Translations under genes and position numbers: made by a program
The notes under the pieces: generated by a model
The model's database searches: none
What the model saw: the letters and a program-made list of their open reading frames with translations, nothing else
What the model was told of the DNA's origin: nothing
Assembly: GCA_003254885.1 (NCBI GenBank)
Contig: QANT01007641.1
Location: 150,381 to 214,380 of the forward strand
Source of the DNA: Purshia tridentata
Taxonomy: Eukaryota; Streptophyta; Magnoliopsida; Rosales; Rosaceae
Reading direction: 5' to 3'
DNA length: 64,000 nt
In this document: positions 51,300-62,554 of the stretch, piece by piece
How positions within the stretch are numbered: position 1 is the first letter of the stretch
How the letters are laid out: every line of letters starts with the position of its first letter

Positions 51300-53225
51300 T
51301 GTCCCATATTTTTGTTTTGGCAGTACTGTTGAACCGTAAAAATTCACAAAAATAGGAGATAAACATACAACCCCACATTAGAGTGTCCAAATGAAGTTAA
51401 ACTCATAAACAGATGAGATAAGTGATAAAGATAGAGAAAATCTCATGTTTAAAAATGTGAGAGTCTATCAGAATATTTTATCTTTAAGTGTGATCACCAT
51501 TTAAATTTAAATTTTGGATGATCACATCCTCATCTCCTTAGATCTCTGGTGATCTCTATAAATAGAGCATGAGAGGTTTAGAAAAGGAGGGAGTGAGGAA
51601 AAAGAAGGGACCGAAAGGCTGAAGGAGTGGAGAACAAAGAAAAGAAATTTTTTACAGAAAAAAGCTACTACAAGACTGTTGCTGCTTAATTTCAACGTAG
51701 TGATCTCAGGTAGTTTGCTCTCTTCAAATTTGGAGAGTTCTGATCTGAACTCCTTCCAAAAAATCAAGGTCTCTCAAATTTGGGAAGTTCTGATCTGAAC
51801 TCTCCCACAAAAATTAATGTCCCTCAAAATTTGGGAAGTTCTGATCTAAACTCCCCTCACAAAATCAAGGTTGAGTTCTATTCTGAACTCCCTATAAAAA
51901 ATGTTCGAGTTCTAAACGTAACCCCCATATATCAATTCCATTCTCAAAAAAATGGAGGTTTTGGCTGAACCCCACAAACCTTTCGGCAAGAAAGAAAAAA
52001 AAGAAAAGGTTGATTGGTAAAAAAAAAAATAGTGAAGAAGTTGATGCCTTCCAGCGAAAAAAAGAGAGAAGGTGTTCACTGGCCGCACAAGATCCTTTGA
52101 TGTTGTGTTCATCACATTACACATCAAGATCTTTTGATGGCATTGGAAGCCCACTACTGCTCTAAGAATTGGTTTCAGAAACAAAAGCAAGTCCACATGT
52201 CTCATTGGAATCTGAACTCATAAAAATGTAGCTTGGCATATTGAAGTCAATATTAATCTTGAGAGCCGTGGCAATGGATGAAATTTGAATAAGTCATGGG
52301 AAAAAGGATTCTCTGTTTGTTCCATCTTCAATGCAAGCAAAATAAAACCTGACAAACCAAAAGAACTCGGGCTTGCAAAGAAAACAAGTTTGCAGAAGAA
52401 AGCAAATTTAATTTACCGTTTTGCCCATTAAAATATGAAATGTGTCAATTAACAAATAATTGATACAAAATATTTAGTAGGCACAAAATCAATTCTAAAT
52501 TTCAAATTCCAATTTCAAATTCCAATTTCAAATTCATTCTCAAATGGTACAAAATCATCTCTTTCAAATGATACAAAACCAAGTCTCTCAAATCCAATAA
52601 ATTCAACTCCAAAATGGCACAAAGCCAAGTCAAATTTTTTTAAAACGAACTATATTCGATTTGATCCCATCAAGAGTATGTAGGCAGCCTATACTTAAAT
52701 TTAGGTGCGACCGTAACCAAATCAAATCCATCCAAATTTCTTAGAAATTAATTCCATAACACAAAGTCCCGAATTAATTTCTCAAATTAAATCCAAAGGC
52801 TCTAAACCCTACCCAAATTACTAAAATCATTTAAATGGGTCATTCACGTATTTAATTCCTAAAATTAACGAACTATGTGTGGTTTGATCCCGCAATGAGT
52901 ACGTAGGCAATCTAGAACCAAATCTAGATACAACCGCAGCTCAAATCAAATCCCTGGTTCAACCCAACCAAATTCACCAAACAAATTATCCAAATAAATC
53001 TCAATTTTGCAATGAGTCATTCACTCATTGGGAATCCCAAATCATAATTGGAATCAAAGGATCTTTTCTTGTACCTTGTACCAAGAGATTGTAATTAAGA
53101 GATGCACTCCATCTTGAATGAGTTGAACTCTAAATATTAAAACTCTATTCCTTAAATGAGTAGAGTAAGATTATGTCGAGTGACAAATATAATTATTAAT
53201 ATAATAATTTATCAAATTTTTCTTC
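51300..53225. mobile_element. LTR-like repeat, possible solo LTR
   Basis: Non-coding 1.9 kb with features of a retrotransposon LTR: a TATA box 'ctataaatagag' at 51556, then a purine-rich transcribed-looking stretch; three or four copies of a ~55-bp unit around 'gttctgatctgaactc' at 51729-51890; and two ~100-bp units with 'tttgatccc' and 'agta(t/c)gtaggca' at 52642 and 52867. Phrases like the last are common in LTRs of plant Ty3/gypsy elements as I remember them. I could not fix TG...CA ends or a clean target duplication, and no gag-pol is present. Confidence 0.45.
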
Positions 53226-53293
53226 GTACTTAGCAGGAGGAAATCAAGCCAATGAGTCATCCTATATTTGACACGAAGTTGGACACTCGTCGC

Positions 53294-53358
53294 CATGCAT
53301 GTACTCGAATCCCATTTCTTATCGCCATCTCTTCTTTTAACCCACCCTTTATATAGAG
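53294..53358 (+). promoter_or_regulatory. vicilin promoter: RY element and TATA box
   Basis: CATGCATG at 53294-53301 is a canonical RY repeat, the binding site of the B3 factors ABI3/FUS3/LEC2 in seed storage protein promoters. A TATA box 'tttatatagag' follows at 53348-53358, about 63 bp before the ATG. The spacing is standard for this gene class. Confidence 0.82.
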
Positions 53359-53420
53359 CATCCCTGCATTCATCATCTCCGACAAGAAATCAACAAAATC
53401 TACTGTGAAAACTGAAAAGC

Positions 53421-55198
53421 ATGGCTTCCAAAAGTAAGTTTTCTTTGGTTGTTTTGCTCTTGTCTGCTTTACTAATCCTAAGTTCAAGTCTAGATTTGCA
53501 TGATAAAGATCCAGAGCTCCAGCAGTGCAAGCACCAGTGCAAACACCAGAGAGGGTTTGATGAAAAACAACAGCAACAGTGCGAGAGAAAGTGTGAGGAC
53601 TACATCAAACAGAAGAAGGAGCAAGAGAAAAAGAGAGAGAGAGAAGAAGGAGGAGGAGGTGGAGGCTTTTATAAAAGTGGGAGGAGCCGTGAAGAAGAGG
53701 AGTTTGGGGGACAACATGACCAAAACCCTTACTTCTTCGAAGATGAGCATTTCGAGACCATAGTTCAGACAGAGGAAGGCAGAGTTCAGATTCTTCCAAA
53801 ATTCACTGAAAGGTCCCATCTTCTGCGCGGCATTGAGAATTTTCGAGTTGGGTTTCTTGTCGCTAAGCCTCACGCTTTCGTTGCTCCAACCCATTTTGAT
53901 GCTGATTGTGTCCTCTTTGTTTTCCAAGGCAAGTAGTTTTTACTCTTAAATTTTTGCACCCAAAATTCCTTTTGCTCTTTTTGATTGATTGTTGTACCTT
54001 ATGTGATTAAGGGAGACCAACCATTACTATGGTGAGGGGTGAGAAGAGAGAGAGCCACAACCTTGAACGCGGAGACATCCTGAGGATTCCAGCAGGAACC
54101 CCTGTTTACATGATCAACAGAGATGACAATGAGAAGCTCTTCATTGTCAAACTCCTCCGGCCAGTCTCTCTTCCTGGGCACTTCGAGGCCTTTTACGCGG
54201 CAGGTGGTGAAGACCCAGAATCATTTTACAGAGCTTTCAGCTGGGAAGTACTTGAAGCTGCTTTCAAGGTATAACAAGCTGTTGAATATTTCTGATTTCC
54301 ACTAAGTTGGTAATTAGTTGATTATATTTTTAGTGACAAGTGAATTTTTTGTTGTATTGAGCAGACTGAAAGAGATAAGCTGGAGAGGCTATTTGGGCAG
54401 CAGAGGCAAGGCAGCATCAGCAGGGCCTCCAAAGAACAGATTCAGAAACTGGGCCAACACAGGGAAGGTAGTGAAGGCCATTGGCCTTTCCAAGGTGAAT
54501 CATCATCAAAAGGTTCATTCAATCTCTTCAAAAAACATCCCTCTCAATCAAACCAACATGGACGTCTCTTTGAAGCCGATTTTAACGACTACAAGCAGCT
54601 TCAAGACCTCAGCCTCATTGTCTCCTTCGCGAACATCACCAGAGTAATTACTCACAATCAACAATCTTTGCCTCCAATTCAAATTGTCTTTAATAATTAA
54701 CCCATTTCAATTACCACAATTTTATAGGGATCTATGGCTGCTCCATACTTCAATTCAAGGGCAACGAAGATTTCCTTTGTGCTAGACGGTGAAGGGTACT
54801 TTGAGATGGCATGCCCTCACATTGGGTCAAGTGACTCAAGTGGGAGCTCATCATCACAGCAGCGACCAAAGAGGAGCCCAAGTTACCAGAAAGTAACTGG
54901 AGACTTGAGACGTGGTGTGGTGTTTGTTGTCCCAGCTGGGCATCCAGTCACAACCATTTCTTCAAAGAACAGCAACAGCAACCTGCAAATCCTCTGCTTC
55001 GAGGTCAATGCCCATGACAACATCAAGTTCCCTCTGGCTGGGAAGAGGAACGTGGTGAATCAGTTCGAAAGAGAAGCCAAAGAGTTAGCTTTCAACGTCC
55101 CAGCAAGAGACGTGGATCGTATCTTTAGTAACCAAGACGACGACTTCTTTCTGGAGGGACCAAAAGAACAAGAGGAAGGTGGGCGTGCTTACGCTTAA
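53421..55198 (+). CDS. vicilin-like 7S seed storage globulin
   Basis: Four exons: 53421-53928, 54012-54268, 54365-54643, 54728-55198; 504 residues. Signal peptide at about 1-24 ('SLVVLLLSALLILSSSL'). Then an alpha-hairpin with C36-x3-C40 and C54-x3-C58, as in the N-terminal antimicrobial-peptide region of macadamia- and nut-type vicilins, here only once. A Glu/Lys/Arg- and Gly-rich linker follows. Cupin 1 covers about 103-255 ('YFFEDEHFETIVQTEEGRVQ', 'GDILRIPAGTPVYMIN') and cupin 2 about 350-490 ('APYFNSRATKISFVLDGEGY', 'GVVFVVPAGHPVTTISS'). Vicilins form trimers in protein storage vacuoles of seeds; homologues are tree-nut allergens. Intron 1 starts with GC (CAAG|GCAAGT), and no GT site restores the frame. 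Confidence 0.95.
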
Positions 55199-55879
55199 AG
55201 AAAACAGAGGGGGTTTCAAGTTAAGGTCGTGTAGTTACAGTAGAGGGTTTGTGAGACGTTTTTGAAGACGACCCTAACTAAGTGGCCGCTGCAGTTTTGT
55301 GGTTGTGTTATGTGTATATTAATCTGCTAATATGCGAATGTATGTAAATATGTCAACCAATGTAAGTTTTGGGTTCTACTACCCTTAAATAAGTGAATGA
55401 CTTCTACTAACAAAATGTTGTAGTTTGCTTTGCCTTTTTCTTTTCACTGTGTGGTCACTTTTAATTCCCAACAATGTTTTTTCCAAAAGCTGAAAAAAAA
55501 AATAAAAAAAAAAAGGTTATATCTCATGAATTACATGCGAAGAACCTCATATGAATTACATGTGAAAGAAGTCACTCTTGTCGTATGAATTTTGGCTATG
55601 TAATCGTATAATGGTTGTTATTCTTCCACCAACATGTTAATGCATTGTATCACATTTTATAGTTTTCTAATATTTCATTTTGTTCATTTATTTCATTTGA
55701 GATATTGGAGTTTGTAAAGATTTTATTTGTTTTGAAATTACCGATTTACAATATTCCTGACTTGCATTTAAACTGAATGTAGAGATATTAAACACAATTT
55801 CTGAGCTGCTAATGGAAACAAGAGATTATAAAGATTATCTTGCAGTTGCATGTTGCCCCTTTTTAGGTGGGTTTTGGAT

Positions 55880-56540
55880 TTAGAAAAAGTTCAAGCCCAC
55901 CATCATCCTCGATTCCGCATGATTAACTCTTAAAATCAGGGCCTAAAAAAAGATCTCCTTAAGTTGGGTCTAGGCTTGGGTAAGCATGTTGTGTTTTACA
56001 TGGTTATACATAAGTAAAAGTGTTAAACGAGTCTTGGCCAAAAAAAAAAAGTGTTAAACAAGTTGTATTGTATCAACCCAACTTAATTAAGTTAGATACA
56101 TTTTTGCTTCATGCTGCTTTTGTAATGATCATAGAATAATCGTGTTGTGCTTGTGTTGATTAAGATGGCTACAACTCAGGTTGGACATTACTCGCGGCTC
56201 ATTTGTGCTCCTACCATGCTTGGAGACCATTTTTTCCTTTAGTTAGAAACTTCTCTTATGTATTTTGTCTAATTAATACTTTTGTATTGAACAATTGAAT
56301 AATTTACTTATTTATTTATATTAAAAACAAAAGAACAATGGTCAACAAGTCAAGCCTAGTTCGAGCCCACTTTCTACTTGTGCTTATGTTGTACTTAACT
56401 CATATTATGCTCGTGTTTGATGGCTTAAAATTTTTAGCCTAACCTAGCCCATTTAATTGTGTCGTGCTTGTTTGACCCAATCTATTTCGTGCTTGTATGT
56501 GCCCGTATTGTGCTCGTGCCATCACAACTCGTTTTTTATT
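55880..56540. repeat. degenerate dispersed repeat rich in GTGCTYGTG words
   Basis: Phrases such as 'gtgttgtgcttgtgttga', 'gtgtcgtgcttgtttgaccc' and 'cccgtattgtgctcgtgcc' recur on a 600-bp stretch. Similar phrases are common in old plant transposon remnants, but the class cannot be told here. No coding region is present. Confidence 0.35.
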
Positions 56541-58108
56541 ATTATTATATTAACAGATGGTGATTGGGTACATGAGTTGTATGCCATACAACCAATTTAC
56601 TAAAGATGAACTAATATATATACATATGCTTAATACATTAAGAGAGTGCAAACACCCTTTCCAATTGTATTAGTATAGTGTTATTTGCATTCCTTCAAAG
56701 AGTAATGCATGAGGCTATTAAGGGAGTGCCCCTCTTATCCCATACCTGCAATTATTAAATGAATAATAATACATATTTCTTTATATCCTTTTTTACATGT
56801 GAATTCTGCTAACGGTTGTTGTTTTCGCCTGAATTTCATCACCACACTAACTCAAAACGATGCACAACTAAAAGTAAAGAAACTGCAAAACACTAATCGA
56901 CAAAAGCACCGAACACCTTTTAACTCTCCCAAGCCAAGTTAGCAAACCAGCCTGAGTTAGGTGAAGGGCGAGATCCAAAATCTTTAAGGTTGTCATCCAT
57001 ATGCAGAACTCAATCGAACAAGGGAGCACGAGGTGTTGCCACCTAGTCGACAAACCGTATCTTCCGCATGATCGCAATGCAACATGTTATCCTACACAGT
57101 TCGATTGACGTCAGGTTAGTTAACGTTTTCACTTCAAGAAAAAACAAAAAAAGCTTAAAGACTTATTTTTAATTTCTATACTTTTTTTCTCATAAATCGT
57201 CCAAATTCAAAACAACCTCCACTAAACCATCAAAAAGAATGAATGAGTTTTTTTTTGGGTCAAAAAAGAATGAATGAGTTGTATTGTACATTTGTAATTG
57301 TTTTTCTTTTCCAATGCAAGTTCTATTGAACAAGTAACATGAATGAATGAATAGGTTAACAACAAATTTATAAAAGAATCAATGTGAAACTACTATAAAG
57401 ATCCCCAAAAAGTTCAAAAATGAAAGTAATAATTACCTGTGCAAATCAATTACACATCCACCTTCGATCCAAGAAAAGGAAAATATGCTCGAGTGGTAGA
57501 GCTATTCGAGAAGAACTGAAGTACAGACTCGAAAGAGTAAATTGTCACCTCAACATGGCTTTGTAGCAAGACCATCATCCAGTTGTTACTATAATTTTTT
57601 ATTTATGAACTGTATTAAGAATTGTTAGTTTTATTTCTTACAGTACACAAGTGTTTATCAAAGCTATTAAAGGCAATTTCCATATTTGGTAAATACTGGA
57701 AAGGAAAATCAATTTCTAGTCCAAAGAAATGTGATGCCTTTATACAAAACTAATCTTGTTATTATTTTAAAATGTCATTTTTTAAATAAATAATAAATAA
57801 ATATATAATTGAAAAACTGACATTTTTCATTTTCTATATCTGCACAACCAAACATGAGAAGGTAAATAAAAATGTAATTTCTAGTTTGCTTTTCCAAAAT
57901 TATCAAACATAGAAAGAGAATTTTACATACCCTGTCGTTTGATTTTCGTAAACCAAACGGGCCATCTCTTAACTCAATCCAACACGTTTACGACCCAAAT
58001 CCGAAAAAGAAAAGAAAAAGAAAGGGAAAGAAAAAAAGGACCGGGTACAGTAGTAGCTTATAAATACACGACTCCGGGAAGCCCCTCCGTACCAAGTTTT
58101 CTTCACAC
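56541..58108. other. intergenic, no gene recognised
   Basis: AT-rich spacer before the second FLZ gene; its last 200 bp should be the FLZ promoter, with a TATA-like 'cttataaatacacg' near 58057. No other feature seen. Confidence 0.55.
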
Positions 58109-58132
58109 ACTCTCTCTCTCTCTCTCTCTCAC
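58109..58132. repeat. (CT)n in FLZ leader
   Basis: A CT dinucleotide run of about 22 bp, 75 bp upstream of the start codon, in the probable 5' leader. CT-rich leaders are common in plants. Confidence 0.85.
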
Positions 58133-58207
58133 TCTCAGCGCTCTGAGAGTTTGCCTTCCTTACACTCCCAAACACCTCCTTCCGCGTAATCCCTAGCCCA
58201 CCGTGCA

Positions 58208-58788
58208 ATGCCCGCCAAACGCGCGCGCATCGGCAGCTCGACGAGCTTCGGCGTGTTCGACCAACTCCCGCCGCCGCGGTCGGTGGCCGAGCCCTCGGAC
58301 CGCGGCCGGGTCCACGTGCGAACGACGTCTTTCGGTAATGCCGCCAAGGCCTTGAAGCCATCGCCGCCGGAGGGCGAGAAATCTCGGCCGGGGATTCTGA
58401 CGCTGTCGACGCCGGATGTGGTGAGGACGGGGAGCGAGGCGCAGGTCGATAAATTCCTGGACGAGTGCTTCTTCTGCCACAAGCGGCTTCCTCACGATGA
58501 GGACGTGTTCATGTACGGGTAAGGACTGATTTCTGTCATTTTGAATTGGAGTTGGAAATTATTATTTTTGTTGCGTGGTTGTTTGGTTTCCGAGAAAATT
58601 GAGGGAAAATTTGATGTGTTGTGACTTTTGAATCTTGATATATGATGCGACGCCGCAGTCCGTTTCGAGCGTTTTGTTCGGCTGAGTGCCGTGACCAGCA
58701 AATTGAGATTGACAAGAACGCAGAGCGAGCATCTGGTGAAGCAACTATGTACAGCGCGACCGACAACGTGAATGCCTTTCAAATGTAA
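58208..58788 (+). CDS. FLZ-type (DUF581) zinc finger protein, short form
   Basis: Two exons, 58208-58518 and 58659-58788, joined as GG|T, 146 residues. The FLZ finger is split by the intron: C87-x2-C90 ('DECFFCHKRLPHDEDVFMYG') and C110-x3-C114 ('FRAFCSAECRDQQI'). The N-terminal half is basic and Pro-rich ('MPAKRARIGSSTSFGVFDQ'), and the end is Asn/Ala-rich. FLZ proteins act as SnRK1-complex adaptors. This is a shorter subgroup than the gene at 22.4 kb and has much higher GC in exon 1 than its surroundings. Complete by length. Confidence 0.95.
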
Positions 58789-61640
58789 CTAGTTAATTGG
58801 ACAGACACTAGTTTGGTGGCGCGTGGCTGTCATATTTTTGAGATTTGGCATGCGTTACTTGTGCTTCCAACGCGCTCGTCGTCAAGATATCATCGCGGAA
58901 TCAATAGCTTCTGTAATCTGTATACTTAGTTGCAGTACGTACTAAGTTTCTTTTAGTGTCAGAATAAAAGCACTCATCGATTCTTCAAAAGAAGGATTGA
59001 ATTTCAGTTCTGTATTTTGTTTCAGTCGTCAAAATTAGAAGCAAAGCTTTGTGGCTATGGTGTCTTGAAATGAATTACAGTAGGTATTTTATGCTCGTTA
59101 ACTTTTCTCATCGACTCTCGCTCGAGATTTGAAGTTGTTGATATGTCTGCTTATCTGAAACTTCAAATCTATGTTTGAGCCAAAACACAATTAGTTTGGA
59201 ATCAAACTTTGCCCTAGGGTTTTTCTTCATTAATATATAAGGTCCATTCACTGTACTGTAACTACCATAGTCATATTAGACGTGGAGGCTGTTGTATTAG
59301 AGACAAATCGAGGTTCAAATACTAAACAAATAAAATAAATTATAATTGTAACTCAATTAAAATGTGCAATTGTCCGATCGACCGCAGGATGGGTTGGCCC
59401 CAAATTAATTTATTCTTTTTTTCTTGGTAGCTAAATTGGGACAAAAAAAAAGTTTAATTTAGTGCATAAATCAAACTGATTGTTTATTTTAACGCGGAAT
59501 ATTCTCAATCTGAGCTGTAGTCTGCAAATTTTATATTTCTTACAAGGAAACTACAATTACTCTGCCAACTATTTCATCAACACCATTGCTTTGGCACCGG
59601 ATTTGGAGGAATAAACCAGTAGTATACATTCTCTCGGGGCTCTCTTCCTCTGCTTAATGAGCTGTGTAGTGTCTCCATGCCTATACCTACACAGCCCACG
59701 GTCCATTTTAGACACTTCTTTCTCACCAGGAATAGGGCCCACTGATTTGTAATTTAAAAAGAACTCTGGGGTTATTAGTGGGCCCTACTTTTTCCCAAAT
59801 AACGGCATGGACTTTGCTATGCATTATGCATTATGCATTATGAACATGAGTTATAAATTAATATGTTCTTTATGCATCAAAAAAGAAATGTCCCAAAACA
59901 AGAGAAGCTCTATGTAATGCATTCCTAAATGGATTGCAAACAAAAAAAAAAAATTGAGTCCAATACATTATCTACCAACATAATATGCTTATATTATTAT
60001 ATCACCGTGAATATGAAATCAAACACATTCAGATTCATATTCATAATTATATACATTCTTATATTATAAAAAAAAAATTTGGAGAAACTTTTGGTAATCG
60101 GAGAGGAAGGAGCTAGAGCCTAGAGCCTAGAGAATTTTTGATTAAGCAGAGTGCAGAGGTTGGCACGTGGATCCAGACACAGCAATTAATTATTCACTAA
60201 CGATGATATCACACTCACATTATGATTCGCATCACTTTGTAGACAATAGTCAGTCAGTGACGCCATGAGTGTACATAATGTTACTATTAATTAATGAATT
60301 AATTAGCCTTATTGACCGTTGCATCATCATCATCATCATCATGCTAATGTAATGACAAGGCAGCCAGCCCCGTGTGCCACTGACTCACTGAGTTCTGAGG
60401 ACTGACGCCTTGTACAACAAGCAATAACAAGCAATTAATGGCTTTTATAGTACCTTCTTACCTATCCCCTTAATTAAAATGGGTCCAACGTACTGCGACA
60501 TAAGTCATCAGCTGCACACACACAAACAGTAATTAATTGCAGAAACCAAACTCTGCCCAGTACTTAGTTACTTACTATATCCTCTATCGCCTACCTTATT
60601 ATCTTTCACAAGTTATCTCCTCCCCTACAAACAGAGCATGCATGTCCAATTTGCCAGTTTGATGTTTAGCTAGCTACCCTTAATCTTTTTGTCGAATCAA
60701 TCACCCATATATAAGTCCTATCCAAGTATCAAAATTTAGTGTCATACATACCTCACCTTCAATTCTGGTACACTATTTTTGGCATTTTGCTGTCCAAACT
60801 TCAAAGGTGGTTCAATTTTTGTTTATTTGTATTTCTGTTTTTGGAGAATGGGTGGCCTTGTAATTGACAATGGCGTGGGATTTTCACAGAGGGAGGTTGA
60901 GGTCAGAGCTTTGACTGGGGCTTGTAATCAATGAAAGAAAAGCAAACAAGATGAATATATGGCATATATGCTTAGATCATGCCCTCGTGGTATCTTCAAG
61001 CGTGCGGCAATATATGTCAGAACCCAGAATTAATATGGGTTTCAAGTTTCAACTTTGAGCTTTGAATCCGAACTCTCATCTTGGGACCAGCCTATGGCTA
61101 GCTCACATTTTCAGTAGCTTAGCAGTTGTATATAATATTTCATTTTCAAAATTTTGAAACCCTCTCAAAAAGCCAAAACACAAAAGGAACAAATACCATA
61201 TGGTACTTTCACTCTGTTTTACAAAGCAAGTTCTCACTTTGGCTTCAGGTAACAATACTAATGGCTTGTTGTATATATATCTAGGGAGTAATATATATGT
61301 ATGATAGGAGTGGACCACAACATGAGCAAGTAATAAATCTTTGAATTCATCGATCACAATCAACCACTGAATTTACATAATGGAGTATAGGTTTGGTCTT
61401 TTAAGGAATTAAAAGTTGGGCCTCAAAAAAATGGGATGATCGAAATTGAAGATGAAAATGGAGACTCAAAGTGTGATTAAGTTTGAGTTTTACCATTCAC
61501 TAATGTGTACAAGGGACCAAGTATTTAATTTTTTTGGGTGGAAATTATCAAATTACAACACCTCTGGGCTCTGGTGTATTTATTGCCCGAATTACCCAAA
61601 TTGCATGGTCCCACTTTTCATCTACCTGATTACCACACAA
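58789..61640. other. intergenic, no gene recognised
   Basis: No convincing coding region in 2.9 kb. Small repeats seen: 'gcattatgcattat' around 59820, 'agcctagagcctagag' near 60117 and (ATC)n around 60325. TGGGCC/GGGCCC words near 59725-59790. Confidence 0.55.
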
Positions 61641-61658
61641 TGATTTGATTCATTTACA

Positions 61659-61830
61659 TGACGTGTCAGGCTCGTCACGTGCCAGAGAACCCCTGCCACG
61701 TCAGGTGTCACCGGTCCCCGAGGGCCTCCGTACCGGTGCTCCTGAAGGGGAATTAATGGGTCTGTGGTCCGAGTCCTCCACGGCTGACGTCAGACTGCCT
61801 GTGAAGCAACTACTGGTCGTTGGACACGTG
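61659..61830. promoter_or_regulatory. cluster of ACGT (G-box/C-box/ABRE) motifs
   Basis: Within 172 bp: TGACGTGTCA (61659), the palindrome CACGTG (61676), GCCACGTCAG (61695), the 10-bp palindrome CTGACGTCAG (61784) and ACACGTGG with CACGTG at 61825. The patch is GC-rich against AT-rich surroundings. ACGT cores bind bZIP (and CACGTG also bHLH) factors. No gene was recognised on either side within the window. Confidence 0.55.
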
Positions 61831-62554
61831 GATGGAGATCCACTGGCAGTGTTTAACAAACAAAGTACGTCGTGTCGTGCCTGCTATCAAATTTCTTTGC
61901 ATAATCTTCGATGTGTGATATAGTAAAAAACTAAATAAGAAAGACAAATCAATTTGGATAACAGCACAAATAATTCAATATATGACTGAACCAATCTTTG
62001 TGCTTGAATTTATCATGAAAGCATAAACAACAAACATGCATATATATCTAGAAAAAAACATATATAAGTTTCGTAATTGAGGTATACACTTATATTTTTA
62101 TAACTAATAACTTGTCATATGACTAATATGTGAAAAAATATTATGAAAATATAACCCTACAATATTGTTTGCATGTCCCTCAAAACCTTGAAACCTTCCC
62201 TTATATGTTCTGTGGTTTTAAGCCCTACCCTCATGCATGGGCAAGGACATAGAATATAGATGATGAAACATCATTACATTAATTTGTTTTGATTTTTTAG
62301 GAGGGTGAAAAATTGAAATTGTTGAAAGAAAAAAAAAAATACTGAAAAAGGAAGTAGCTAGAGATTTATGAGTATGGTTGTCTTGGGAAGTTGAGCCTTC
62401 CTTGATCACTTTTTGCTCTTTAGGCTTGTTGAAATCTATCAAGGTTTGCTGTGTGTCTGTGACTCAGTGTCCTTTAAAAGCAGATTGTTTGCTTCATAAA
62501 ACAGGAACCAACGGTGGCCCCTCCCCACCCCACTTGGATTTTTTGCCCAGAAAA

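Noticed and set aside
53490-53927. Minus-strand frame opposite vicilin exon 1
   Set aside because: Reads as Leu/Phe-rich low complexity caused by the GAG/AAG-rich coding strand.
53929-53937. Vicilin intron 1 as a frameshift or pseudogene sign
   Set aside because: The GC donor matches the strong consensus and restores the full-length protein, so a working gene with a rare donor is the better reading.
57487-57540. tRNA-like words ('gtggtagagc', 'gactcgaaag') at 57.49 kb
   Set aside because: No cloverleaf can be drawn, no A-tail or target duplication seen; not enough for a tRNA or SINE.
57969-58495. Minus-strand open frames over the second FLZ gene
   Set aside because: Shadow of high-GC exon 1; the plus strand encodes a complete FLZ finger across a proper intron.
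61645-61923. Open frame of 92 codons over the ACGT cluster
   Set aside because: Composition follows the GC-rich motif patch; no signal, domain or neighbour supports coding, and palindromic motifs explain the sequence better.
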